Shown here: in pieces, positions 14,605 through 20,694 of the stretch | How positions within the stretch are numbered: position 1 is the stretch's first letter | How the letters are laid out: each line of letters begins with the position of its first letter | DNA from: Acidobacteriaceae bacterium | Lineage (GTDB): Bacteria; Acidobacteriota; Terriglobia; Terriglobales; Acidobacteriaceae | Length of the DNA: 20,694 bases | Reading direction: 5' to 3' | Assembly: GCA_003164255.1 (NCBI GenBank) | Contig: PLST01000100.1 | Coordinates: forward strand, 1 to 20,694 | Made by a program: the position numbers and the translations under genes | Notes under the pieces: model-generated | Told to the model about the DNA's origin: nothing | Databases searched by the model: none | Seen by the model: only the letters and a program-made list of their open reading frames with translations

Positions 14605-15510
14605 ATGGATGTCTCAATCATCTACGTCAACTGGAATTGCGCCGATGAGATTGAAGCCTCCATCGCTTCCGTCAAGGCGCAGACGCAGACCTGCCAGTAC
14701 GAGATTCTCATCGTCGACAACAATTCCCCCAACGGCACCGGGCTTCTCGCCAACTATCCCGAGCTTCGGCTGATTCATAATCCTGAGAACAAAGGATTCG
14801 GCGCCGGCTGCAACCTCGGCGCAAAATACGCTTCCGGGCGTCACCTTCTATTCCTCAATCCCGACACCCGTTTCCTCAATGACGTGCTGGCGGAGTTGCT
14901 CGCCTTTCTTGAGGCTCATCCCTCTGCGGTTCTCGCCGGTCCCCTGGTTGTCAACGAGCGCGGCGACGTCTTATTTGACGGCGGACGATCGCTGCCAACG
15001 CTCTATAACGAATTTCTCCAGCACAGCACATTGACCTTTCGCTTTCCCAACGGCAGGTGGACATCGCAACCCTACTTGTCTCGCTGGGATCACCTGTCCA
15101 CCCGTCAGGTCGAGTCCGTACTTGGCGCCTGCATGCTGATTCGCGCCGATTTGTTCCACTCGACAGGCGGATTCGATGAGAATTTTTTCCTCTACGCTGA
15201 AGAGCAAGATCTGTGCCATCGACTGCGCAACCAGGGCGGACAAATCTGGTACGTTCATTCTGCGCGCCTCATGCACAAGGAGAGGCAAAGTACCATTCAG
15301 CGTTTCGGCTCGGTTGGCAAAATCGTTCTCCAGAATATGCGAGGTCAGCACTATTACTTTTCCAAGCATTACGGCAGTCTTTCAGCCCTCGTATGGCGTC
15401 ACATGATCGCGGCTCTCTACCTGTTGCGCTATTTGCGGAGCCACGACCGAAACCATCTCGAGTACTTCAAGTGGGCCATCCACCCCAGGGGTGAGAAATG
15501 TTTAGCCTAG
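14605..15510 (+). CDS. GT2-family glycosyltransferase (WbbL/rhamnosyltransferase-like)
   Basis: The 301-residue protein is a GT-A fold, inverting family 2 enzyme. Motifs in order: VSIIYVNWNC (3-12), IVDNNSPNGT (36-45, D38), NKGFGAGCN (62-70), LFLNPDTRF (82-90, the NPD replacing the metal-binding D-x-D, as in WbbL-like rhamnosyltransferases), LGACMLIR, and GGFDENFFLYAEEQDLCHRL (188-207) with the E-E-x-D base motif. It should transfer a sugar, possibly rhamnose, from a nucleotide donor to the growing lipid-linked unit. AGGAAA lies seven bases before the ATG. It resembles the third GT2 gene at 16424-17362 closely enough in motif order (NPDTRFLND against NPDTRILND) to suggest an old duplication. 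Confidence 0.92.
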   Translation: MDVSIIYVNWNCADEIEASIASVKAQTQTCQYEILIVDNNSPNGTGLLANYPELRLIHNPENKGFGAGCNLGAKYASGRHLLFLNPDTRFLNDVLAELLAFLEAHPSAVLAGPLVVNERGDVLFDGGRSLPTLYNEFLQHSTLTFRFPNGRWTSQPYLSRWDHLSTRQVESVLGACMLIRADLFHSTGGFDENFFLYAEEQDLCHRLRNQGGQIWYVHSARLMHKERQSTIQRFGSVGKIVLQNMRGQHYYFSKHYGSLSALVWRHMIAALYLLRYLRSHDRNHLEYFKWAIHPRGEKCLA

Positions 15511-16427
15511 TCATCCCCACTTACAATCGAGCGCCCATTCTGGAGCGAACACTCGCCCACCTGTTCAGCCTGGATGGAATCTCGCAATGCGAAGTCATCG
15601 TTGTCGACGACGGCTCTACGGACGGTACCGCGGCCGTGCTGAAGCGCGCGGCTGTTTCGGCTCCATGCGTGTTCTCGTTCATCACGCTCGTCAACGGTGG
15701 ACCGGCGCGCGCCCGTAACGCCGGTGTCCGCGCTGCGCGCTTCGATCGTATCCTCTTCATCGATGACGATGTCTTTCCCCGGCCCGGAACGTTGCAGCAG
15801 CACGCGCGAGTCCTTGACGACGGCTACACCGGGTCCCAGGGCTTACTCCTCTGGCATCCTGAGATCCGAGTCACGCCCCTAATCCAATACATCGATTCCC
15901 GCGGGTCGCAGTTCGCCTTCGACCAAGTGAAGAATCCGCGCCAGATATCCTTCGCTCACATCTATACCGGAAACTTTGCGGTTCTCCGCAGCGCCATTTT
16001 AGAAGCTGGGGGCTTCGACGAATCCTTCTTCGAAAAACGTCTCGCTTTCAGTGCCTTTGAAGACACAGTCTTCGGTTTCCAACTCCAGAACATCGGCGCC
16101 CGGCTCGCGCTCAACGTCCATGCCGTAGCGGACCACTTGCACAATATGAGTGAGGAGTCCTATCTTCGCCGCGAGTCGGGAGTCGGTTACAACATCGGTC
16201 GCCTGCAGCAGAAATATCCGGCCATCGCTCTAGCACTTGGACTTGAGAAAAAGGGCCGCCTATTCGCCGCAAGCCAATATCAACTCCTGCGCGCTCTCAA
16301 TTCTTCACTGCTGGTCCGTCTCATTCCCGGTTATGCAATCCGCATGCGCCTCCGCCATCGCGAAGCATTCTTTCAGGGATTTCTGCAATTCAAACAGGTG
16401 CTGCAGTTTTCAGGGGAGGCTGCATGA
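15498..16427 (+). CDS. GT2-family glycosyltransferase with classic D-x-D
   Basis: The 309-residue protein has family 2 motifs: LVIPTYNRAPILERTL (4-19), EVIVVDDGSTDGT (32-44), NGGPARARNAG (66-76), the metal-binding LFIDDDVFPRPG (86-97) and a late F-E-D motif (E188, D189) for the catalytic base. It differs from the two flanking GT2 enzymes in having a full D-D-D triplet rather than N-P-D, so it probably uses another donor. The C-terminal 70 residues are basic and amphipathic and may bind the membrane. The ATG at 15498 overlaps the upstream gene by 13 bases and has AGGGGTGAG in front of it. The stop overlaps the next start (ATGA). Confidence 0.92.
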   Translation: MFSLVIPTYNRAPILERTLAHLFSLDGISQCEVIVVDDGSTDGTAAVLKRAAVSAPCVFSFITLVNGGPARARNAGVRAARFDRILFIDDDVFPRPGTLQQHARVLDDGYTGSQGLLLWHPEIRVTPLIQYIDSRGSQFAFDQVKNPRQISFAHIYTGNFAVLRSAILEAGGFDESFFEKRLAFSAFEDTVFGFQLQNIGARLALNVHAVADHLHNMSEESYLRRESGVGYNIGRLQQKYPAIALALGLEKKGRLFAASQYQLLRALNSSLLVRLIPGYAIRMRLRHREAFFQGFLQFKQVLQFSGEAA

Positions 16428-17362
16428 CCTCCGGCCGGCCGCTCGTCTCCTTCATCATCGTCACCTACAACAATGCTGACTCCATCGTGTCGTGTCTTCA
16501 CTCCGTCTGCGCGCTTACCACCTGCCCTTACGAGATCTCGGTCATCGACAACTCTCCCGGCGATGACACCTGCCGGGTGGTCAAAGATTTTCAAGCCGCC
16601 CACCCGGAAGCGAATCTTTCCGTACACAAGTCGCCGATGAACATCGGCTTCGGCAAAGCCTGCAATCTGGGAGTGCAATTCACAACCGGAGAGTATCTCT
16701 TCTTCCTGAACCCCGACACCAGGATTCTCAACGATGCAGCACTTACCTTGATCGAGTGTCTTCGTCGGCAGCCGAATTCCATTGCCGCCGGTCCCCGCAT
16801 TCTCGACGCTCAAGGGCGCATCACCCGAACCTGCAGAAACCTGCCCAACGTCACGCGTGTCATTCTCGACGCCACAGGGATGGATGCGTTGTTGGGGAAA
16901 TATCGGCTGACCCGATTCGCTCATAATATACCGAGGTCGGTCGAGCAGATCATTGGAGCAGCCATGCTCGTCCGCCGCAGCGATTTCGAATCGGTCGGCG
17001 GCATGGATGAGCGTTTCTTTGTCTACTTTGAAGAAGTCGATCTCTGCAAGCGTTTGAAAGACGGCGGCGGTGAAATCTGGTTCTGGCCTCAGGCTGCTGT
17101 GCAGCACCTGGCTGGCATCTCCTGCGAGGCAGACTCAACGCGAGCGCGCATGATTTTCGTACTGCGCGAAAGTAGACGAAAATATTTCGCAAAACATTTC
17201 GGAACCAGCGCCAGTATTGTGCTCGATATCATTAATCGACTTGAGGCACTTGAGAAGCTGAGTGTCCTTTGCGTGCTCTGGCTCCTTCGCCGTAGCCGCA
17301 ACGATCGCGCAAAAATCAACGGTTTCTGGGCCGTCGCCACCGGAAACGCATCGCGGCTTTAG
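16424..17362 (+). CDS. GT2-family glycosyltransferase (WbbL/rhamnosyltransferase-like)
   Basis: The 312-residue protein shares the motif order of the first GT2 enzyme: VSFIIVTYNNADS (8-20), VIDNSPGDDT (40-49), NIGFGKACNLG (73-83), FFLNPDTRILND (93-104), IIGAAMLVRR and FFVYFEEVDLCKRL (198-211, base motif E203/E204/D206). The N-P-D in place of D-x-D fits WbbL-like rhamnosyltransferases, though the donor cannot be confirmed. The ATG at 16424 overlaps the previous stop and has AGGGGAGG (16412-16419) four bases upstream, a very strong site. Only 11 bases separate it from the next gene. Confidence 0.92.
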   Translation: MTSGRPLVSFIIVTYNNADSIVSCLHSVCALTTCPYEISVIDNSPGDDTCRVVKDFQAAHPEANLSVHKSPMNIGFGKACNLGVQFTTGEYLFFLNPDTRILNDAALTLIECLRRQPNSIAAGPRILDAQGRITRTCRNLPNVTRVILDATGMDALLGKYRLTRFAHNIPRSVEQIIGAAMLVRRSDFESVGGMDERFFVYFEEVDLCKRLKDGGGEIWFWPQAAVQHLAGISCEADSTRARMIFVLRESRRKYFAKHFGTSASIVLDIINRLEALEKLSVLCVLWLLRRSRNDRAKINGFWAVATGNASRL

Positions 17363-17373
17363 GCAGGCATCGC

Positions 17374-18471
17374 ATGTTCCGTGTCCTCGCATTCACCGTC
17401 AAGCCCCGTGAGTCGGCAGACACGCGCTTCCGCGTCCTCCAGTTTTCGTCCGCAGCCCGGCAGGACGGCATAACGATCGACCACCGGAGCCTCATCGGGA
17501 AACGCTATTTTCAGTGGCAGATCAGGAACCGGTTTATTCTCCTTCGCATCCTCTTGTTTCCCGGATTGCTCGCAATCCGATTTCTGCAGGCACTCCTTCT
17601 CGCTCCCCGTTACGATTGCATCTGGATCGCAAGGGAAATGGCCCCGATAGGCCCGCCACTTCTCGAGCAACTCCTGCTCCGTCGCTGCAAGCGAGTCATC
17701 TTCGACATAGACGACGCGCTCCATATCTCTGACGGCAAAATGGCAAGCCTCATCCCGCGCCTCCTGCGCGATCGCAGCAAATTCAGCCGCATGGCACACC
17801 GTTACGACACAGTCGTCTGCGGTAGTCACGAGCTTGCAGCATTCTATTCGCGCTACTCGTCCAATGTGCGGGTCATTCCCACCGTAGTTGACACAGCTCG
17901 CTTCGCGGCCACGCGCCAAATTCCATCAACCAAGGTGCGTATTGGCTGGATCGGCACACCCCTTAACAGCGACCATCTGGAACTTGTGTATCCAGCCCTG
18001 CTCGATCTCGCCCGTGAGCGCCAATTTGAACTGGTCGTCGTCGGACTCAACAAACCCCTCAAGTGGAACCTGCCCTCCATCCGTTATCTCGAGTGGAAGC
18101 TGGAGCGCGAGCAGGACTACTTCTTGCAATTTGATATTGGCATCATGCCACTGCGCGATTCTCCATTCGCCCGCGGAAAATGCGCGTTCAAGCTCGTCCA
18201 GTACATGGCCGGCGGAATCCCCGTGGTCGCGTCTCCCGTCGGTGCGAACTGCGACATAGTGGAGCAGGGAAGGAACGGCTACCTTGCTGACACTCCTCAA
18301 CAATGGTCCCTGTCGCTCAAGAATCTTATCGACGATCCCGCAATGCGCGCGCAGATGGGCGAGTACGGCAGGCAGTGTGTTCATCGCGGCTGGTCCGTTC
18401 CAGCCGCATGGCAGAGCTACGCCGAAATTCTCACTGGAGCCAGGCACAAGGAGACCATTTGCGCGGACTGA
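17374..18471 (+). CDS. GT4-like glycosyltransferase
   Basis: The 365-residue protein has a GT-B outline. Residues 1-170 form the acceptor half with VIFDIDDALH (108-117), and the C-terminal half starts at about 185 (KVRIGWIGTPLNSDHLE). The donor site is divergent: in place of the usual E-x7-E it has FARGKCAFKLVQYMAGGIPVVASPVGANCD, a pattern known in a subgroup of family 4 enzymes. The segment RFILLRILLFPGLLAIRFLQ at about 53-72 is hydrophobic and could attach it to the membrane. It probably adds a late sugar of the repeat unit. The start follows the third GT2 gene by 11 bases, and the end overlaps the next gene by 13. Confidence 0.85.
   Translation: MFRVLAFTVKPRESADTRFRVLQFSSAARQDGITIDHRSLIGKRYFQWQIRNRFILLRILLFPGLLAIRFLQALLLAPRYDCIWIAREMAPIGPPLLEQLLLRRCKRVIFDIDDALHISDGKMASLIPRLLRDRSKFSRMAHRYDTVVCGSHELAAFYSRYSSNVRVIPTVVDTARFAATRQIPSTKVRIGWIGTPLNSDHLELVYPALLDLARERQFELVVVGLNKPLKWNLPSIRYLEWKLEREQDYFLQFDIGIMPLRDSPFARGKCAFKLVQYMAGGIPVVASPVGANCDIVEQGRNGYLADTPQQWSLSLKNLIDDPAMRAQMGEYGRQCVHRGWSVPAAWQSYAEILTGARHKETICAD
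18448..18453 (+). promoter_or_regulatory. ribosome binding site selecting the TTG start of the last EPS gene
   Basis: AAGGAG lies within the end of the GT4 gene, five bases before the TTG at 18459. That codon directly precedes a signal-peptide-like segment (RGLIFVAAVLACAPTLF), so the site and the protein feature agree on this start. Confidence 0.6.
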
Positions 18472-19742
18472 TCTTCGTCGCAGCCGTTCTCGCGTGTGCC
18501 CCGACGCTTTTCCCTCAGCCCGCGCGCCGTCAACCTATGCAACTCGGCGTGGATGCGGACGACTGGAACAATCAAATCAGAAATCCCACCTTCGAAAATA
18601 GCCTCCGGAAAATGCAAATCGATTTCATTTCCTGGCACATTCAGCCGGAAGAAGAAGCGAATCCGGCCCGCATGCGAGAGATCGCAGACTTCTGCCGGCG
18701 CAACCGCTGGCACTACCTGTTCAACACAGAAGTCGGAAACTATCGCCGCAACGAGCCGCGCTTTCGTCATCCCGACGGAACGTATCGGTACGACCTCGCA
18801 GAGCAAACCCTGCAGCAAGGGAAAGATGATCCATTCTTCATCGGAGTCGTCTACGACGAAGGCGATCTTGTCCAAGCCATGCTGGGCATGCCCGATGGCA
18901 AACGCGGATCAGTTGAGCCTTACCTTACTGACACGCGTAAGCTAACGCCCGTGCAGGCTTACTTCGCGGTCTTTGGCGCCGCCGCCAAACTCGAAACGCG
19001 CTACAAGGCATACGGCAAGCGCGTAATCTTCGAAATGACGTTTCCTGACAATCCGTTTGCTTTCGCGCGCGCCGGTGCTTTGCTTGCTCCCAAGCTCTTG
19101 AAAGAAAACTTCAACGATCTCATGTTCGCCGTCTACCGGGGAGCAGCGCTCGAATACAACTCACGCGAGCTCTGGGCCTGCATCGACCTCTGGTTTCTCG
19201 ACAAGTTTCCAGCCGCCGGCAAGTATGGGCCGGGCTACCACACTCCCGCTGAGTTACTGAGCGCGCTCCAGTTTGCCTATGCCGCCGGCTTCGACAGCGT
19301 ATACATCGAACAGGTCAAGGCCCTCGTTGACGAGCGCTTCGAGCTAACCGAGTACGGAAAAAAAGTCGTAGAGTTTCAAAGCTGGCGCAAGGCGCAAGCC
19401 ATGGGAAACTGGCGCACCGGCAAGATCGACTACGTCGTCAAACGATTTCCCGACGGCTACTGGGGCCAGTCCTTCTCCACCTTCATCCCCGACCACCCCT
19501 ACGGATCGTGGACAGCCAACCCCTATCATCCCCTCGATGCCCAATGGTTCAAAACCCTGAATGAGTTGTCCCACCACGCCATCCCCACGGATGCCGATAC
19601 GTGGAATGCGCAGCTTGAACCATTCTTTTCCAAGCGTCCCTATCAAGCCACCGCAGGCCTGCCGCCCATGATCGTCATCGACCCTTTTGCCAGCTTCCCG
19701 GTACCCCCCAGCGCGAAAATGATCGACCTATCCCCGAAATAG
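18459..19742 (+). CDS. secreted protein of unrecognised family, possible TIM-barrel glycosidase or lyase
   Basis: The 427-residue protein starts at a TTG with AAGGAG five bases upstream and a signal peptide (2-20, RGLIFVAAVLACAPTLFPQ; the cysteine is not in a lipobox). An open frame reaches back to 18303 inside the GT4 gene but is not protein-like. The mature part alternates strands and helices, with acidic residues at strand ends: ISWHIQPEEE (58-67), YLFNTEVGNY (86-95), FFIGVVYDEGD (126-136), VIFEMTFPD (189-197), ACIDLWFLD (240-248) and FDSVYIEQVKAL (278-289). This spacing is what a (beta/alpha)8 barrel glycosidase would show, with E134 and E284 the best candidates for acid/base and nucleophile. 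I do not recognise a named family. As the last gene of the EPS operon, exported from the cytoplasm, it may cut or trim the polymer in the periplasm or outside. Confidence 0.65.
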   Translation: MRGLIFVAAVLACAPTLFPQPARRQPMQLGVDADDWNNQIRNPTFENSLRKMQIDFISWHIQPEEEANPARMREIADFCRRNRWHYLFNTEVGNYRRNEPRFRHPDGTYRYDLAEQTLQQGKDDPFFIGVVYDEGDLVQAMLGMPDGKRGSVEPYLTDTRKLTPVQAYFAVFGAAAKLETRYKAYGKRVIFEMTFPDNPFAFARAGALLAPKLLKENFNDLMFAVYRGAALEYNSRELWACIDLWFLDKFPAAGKYGPGYHTPAELLSALQFAYAAGFDSVYIEQVKALVDERFELTEYGKKVVEFQSWRKAQAMGNWRTGKIDYVVKRFPDGYWGQSFSTFIPDHPYGSWTANPYHPLDAQWFKTLNELSHHAIPTDADTWNAQLEPFFSKRPYQATAGLPPMIVIDPFASFPVPPSAKMIDLSPK

Positions 19743-19806
19743 CCTAGGACCAACCAATGCTGGCACTCGCTCCGGACGAGCTCCCGGACCGCAGGCCCCA
19801 CGAGCA

Positions 19807-19855
19807 GAATCCGTCTCTTTTTCGTCGCAATCCGCGGCAAAAAGGAGACGGATTC
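19807..19855. terminator. long inverted repeat 65 bases after the EPS operon
   Basis: The left arm at 19807-19822 (GAATCCGTCTCTTTTT) pairs with the right arm at 19839-19855 through 16 base pairs with one bulged G; the loop is 16 bases. Its position fits transcript end formation. The T-run and A-run lie inside the stem rather than after it, so it is not a standard intrinsic terminator and could instead be an intergenic repeat element. Confidence 0.45.
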
Positions 19856-19908
19856 CCCGGAAGGATCAGTGGCTCTCGTCGAAAATTACTGAATTCAAAA
19901 GAGAAATT

Positions 19909-19933
19909 TGGAGGCGCGGGCCGGGATCGAACC
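19909..19933 (-). tRNA. partial tRNA-Cys, last 25 bases only; attachment-site remnant
   Basis: On the minus strand the sequence reads, from the T-loop on, GGTTCGATC, then CCGGC, acceptor strand CCGCGCC (19913-19919), discriminator T (19912) and CCA (19909-19911). A U discriminator with GCGCCTCCA at the end is characteristic of bacterial tRNA-Cys. The 5' side of the T-stem (GATGG) no longer pairs properly, and nothing further upstream resembles a tRNA. The fragment lies 270 bases from a truncated integrase, so it is read as an att-site remnant. Confidence 0.65.
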
Positions 19934-19953
19934 ATCCAGCGCATTGATAATAA

Positions 19954-19969
19954 ATAACTTACTGATTCT
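19954..19969. other. att-flanking motif, right copy
   Basis: ATAACTTACTGATTCT matches the left copy (1435-1450) at 13 of 16 positions and holds the same place relative to a tRNA breakpoint. It is probably part of a related integrase recognition region. Confidence 0.35.
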
Positions 19970-20012
19970 TCAAAGACCTAGGAGACCTCAATGTCCAGCA
20001 TGTCCGGGGGCG

Positions 20013-20029
20013 TAGCACAAATTAGCACA
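20013..20029. repeat. direct repeat TAGCACA x2, possible integrase arm site
   Basis: TAGCACA occurs at 20013-20019 and 20023-20029, a 10-base period, 80 bases past the tRNA-Cys breakpoint. On the left side GTACCGTC x2 starts 84 bases past the tRNA-Asp breakpoint. The matching layout supports an arm-type site for the neighbouring integrase. Confidence 0.4.
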
Positions 20030-20205
20030 GAATCGTGGCCACTACAGACCGAGTGCGTCTCTTTCCTTCTTGCTTTCCTTGGTCTCTTCGATGGCCAGTT
20101 TGAACAGCGAGAGGGCTAGGTCGGGTTCCCGTTTAACCAAGTTTCTGCTCCGCACCGGCCAACGTCCTCCGCTGGGACTGAAGGCATGGACGGAGCGCTA
20201 CATGA

Positions 20206-20607
20206 TGTGGCTCGCGCAGGTCCGCTATCCGGCACGAGTGGATTTCGCTTAACCCAATCAGCAAAGTTCGCTGTTCGGCAAAACGCTTGCGTGAACCTGA
20301 TGTGCTCACACCTGGAGAGTTTCAAGCTTTGTTGCGCGAACTTCCCTTGCGTGAGCGTGTGATGGTCATGATTGCAGGCTCTACTGGGCTTCGTAGGTCC
20401 GAGTTGTTCGCTCTGAGGTGGAGTGATGTCAACTTCTTCACAATGGAAGTCGCTGTCACTCGCTCATGCGTGCGGAATCACTTCGGGAACACGAACACCG
20501 AGGCGAGGCGCAAACCCGTTCCGTTGCACAAGTCGGTCTGTGTCGACTTGCAAGCCGGCGAATGGATCGCATCCGAAGCGTATGACTCGGTTATTGTCAA
20601 CATGTAA
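20206..20607 (+). pseudogene. truncated tyrosine recombinase (integrase remnant)
   Basis: The frame is open after a stop at 20203-20205. From 20221 (SAIRHEW) to about 20550 (CVDL) it aligns by eye with residues 204-310 of the left integrase: NPISKVRCSAKRLREPDVLT, LRERVMVM, STGLRRSELFALRWSDV and ARRKPVPLH. The catalytic arginine of TGLRRSEL is present. The lysine of the beta hairpin is replaced by asparagine (NTNTEARR), and the part with the His-x-x-Arg box and the active tyrosine is missing, because the frame runs into unrelated sequence and stops at 20607. The N-terminal core-binding domain is also absent. An apparent TTG start at 20287 inside the homologous stretch is not a real gene start. 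The remnant differs enough from the left integrase to come from a separate element. Confidence 0.75.
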
Positions 20608-20694
20608 GTGCCGTAACACGAATGCCACGAACGCGAATATGAGCGAGCATGAGGCGAAAATTCGACCAGGCAGAGGACTCCATCTGACTGGAGG
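20608..20694. other. window end, nothing recognised
   Basis: The last 87 bases show no gene, RNA or repeat that I can support. They follow the broken integrase and may belong to the same decayed element. Confidence 0.3.

Larger units (their letters stand above)
19743..20205. other. 463-base junction region without a gene
   Basis: The end of the EPS operon passes into att-like sequence. It contains a long inverted repeat (19807-19855), the tRNA-Cys 3' end (19909-19933), the flanking motif at 19954-19969, the direct repeat ATGTCC x2 (19991-19996 and 20000-20005) and TAGCACA x2. A minus-strand open stretch at about 20050-20190 reads like the tail of a protein (REPDLALSLFKLAIEETK) but has no start codon or recognisable partner. 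Confidence 0.45.

Noticed and set aside
1376..19933. The two tRNA fragments as the matching ends (attL/attR) of a single island carrying the EPS genes
   Set aside because: The fragments come from different tRNAs (Asp and Cys) and share no core, so they cannot be the direct repeats of one integration event.
20050..20190. Minus-strand stretch reading like a protein tail (REPDLALSLFKLAIEETK)
   Set aside because: The composition is plausible, but there is no suitable start codon before a stop and no family I can name. It may be a gene fragment left by the insertion at this edge.
1..20694. CRISPR array or phage-defence system
   Set aside because: I saw no regularly spaced repeat array and no nuclease, reverse transcriptase, methylase or toxin-antitoxin motifs. 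The only multi-copy repeats are the short pairs listed.

Overview
The window looks like a chromosomal exopolysaccharide (EPS) locus from a GC-rich Gram-negative bacterium, most likely an acidobacterium of the Terriglobia type. That placement is an inference from the style of the proteins (integrase family, NarL/LuxR regulators with poor receivers, a Wzz-like protein fused to a kinase-like domain, EPS gene order). No rRNA or other marker gene fixes the taxonomy. The protein set is that of a Wzx/Wzy-dependent pathway.

Left edge (1-1580). An in-frame chimera joins the start of an IS21-type IstA transposase to nearly all of a tyrosine recombinase. Directly after it lies the 3' half of a tRNA-Asp(GTC) gene (1376-1420) that breaks off at the anticodon loop. 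This is the usual appearance of an integrase attachment site. Paired direct repeats follow, which could be integrase arm sites.

Regulation and degradation block (1578-4643). On the minus strand are a LuxR/NarL-type regulator with a degenerate receiver and an overlapping gene of unknown function. After a 557-base gap with a 14-bp perfect palindrome comes a plus-strand GH16 lipoprotein, probably a polysaccharide endoglycanase. Two hairpins, one per strand, separate it from the converging EPS genes.

Minus-strand EPS arm (4644-7268). Reading leftwards: a stand-alone pseudo-receiver without a DNA-binding domain, an initiating sugar-phosphate transferase of the ExoY/WcaJ type, and a GT4 glycosyltransferase. 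A gap of about 900 bases without a convincing gene separates it from the plus-strand arm.

Plus-strand EPS arm (8174-19742). Ten genes, mostly overlapping or nearly so: Wza-like exporter, Wzz-like chain-length protein with a degenerate tyrosine-kinase domain, hexapeptide acetyltransferase, Wzx-like flippase, Wzy-like polymerase, three GT2 and one GT4 glycosyltransferases, and a secreted protein of unrecognised family that may be a TIM-barrel glycosidase or lyase. Together the two arms hold one initiating transferase and five glycosyltransferases, enough for a repeat unit of up to about six sugars on undecaprenyl phosphate, with flipping, polymerisation, O-acetylation, export and trimming. No nucleotide-sugar synthesis genes are present, so precursors must come from elsewhere.

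Right edge (19743-20694). A long inverted repeat, then the last 25 bases of a tRNA-Cys gene, short direct repeats, and a truncated second integrase of the same family as the first. Both edges share one att-like layout although the tRNA targets differ. The EPS locus is therefore bracketed by two related but separate integration events.
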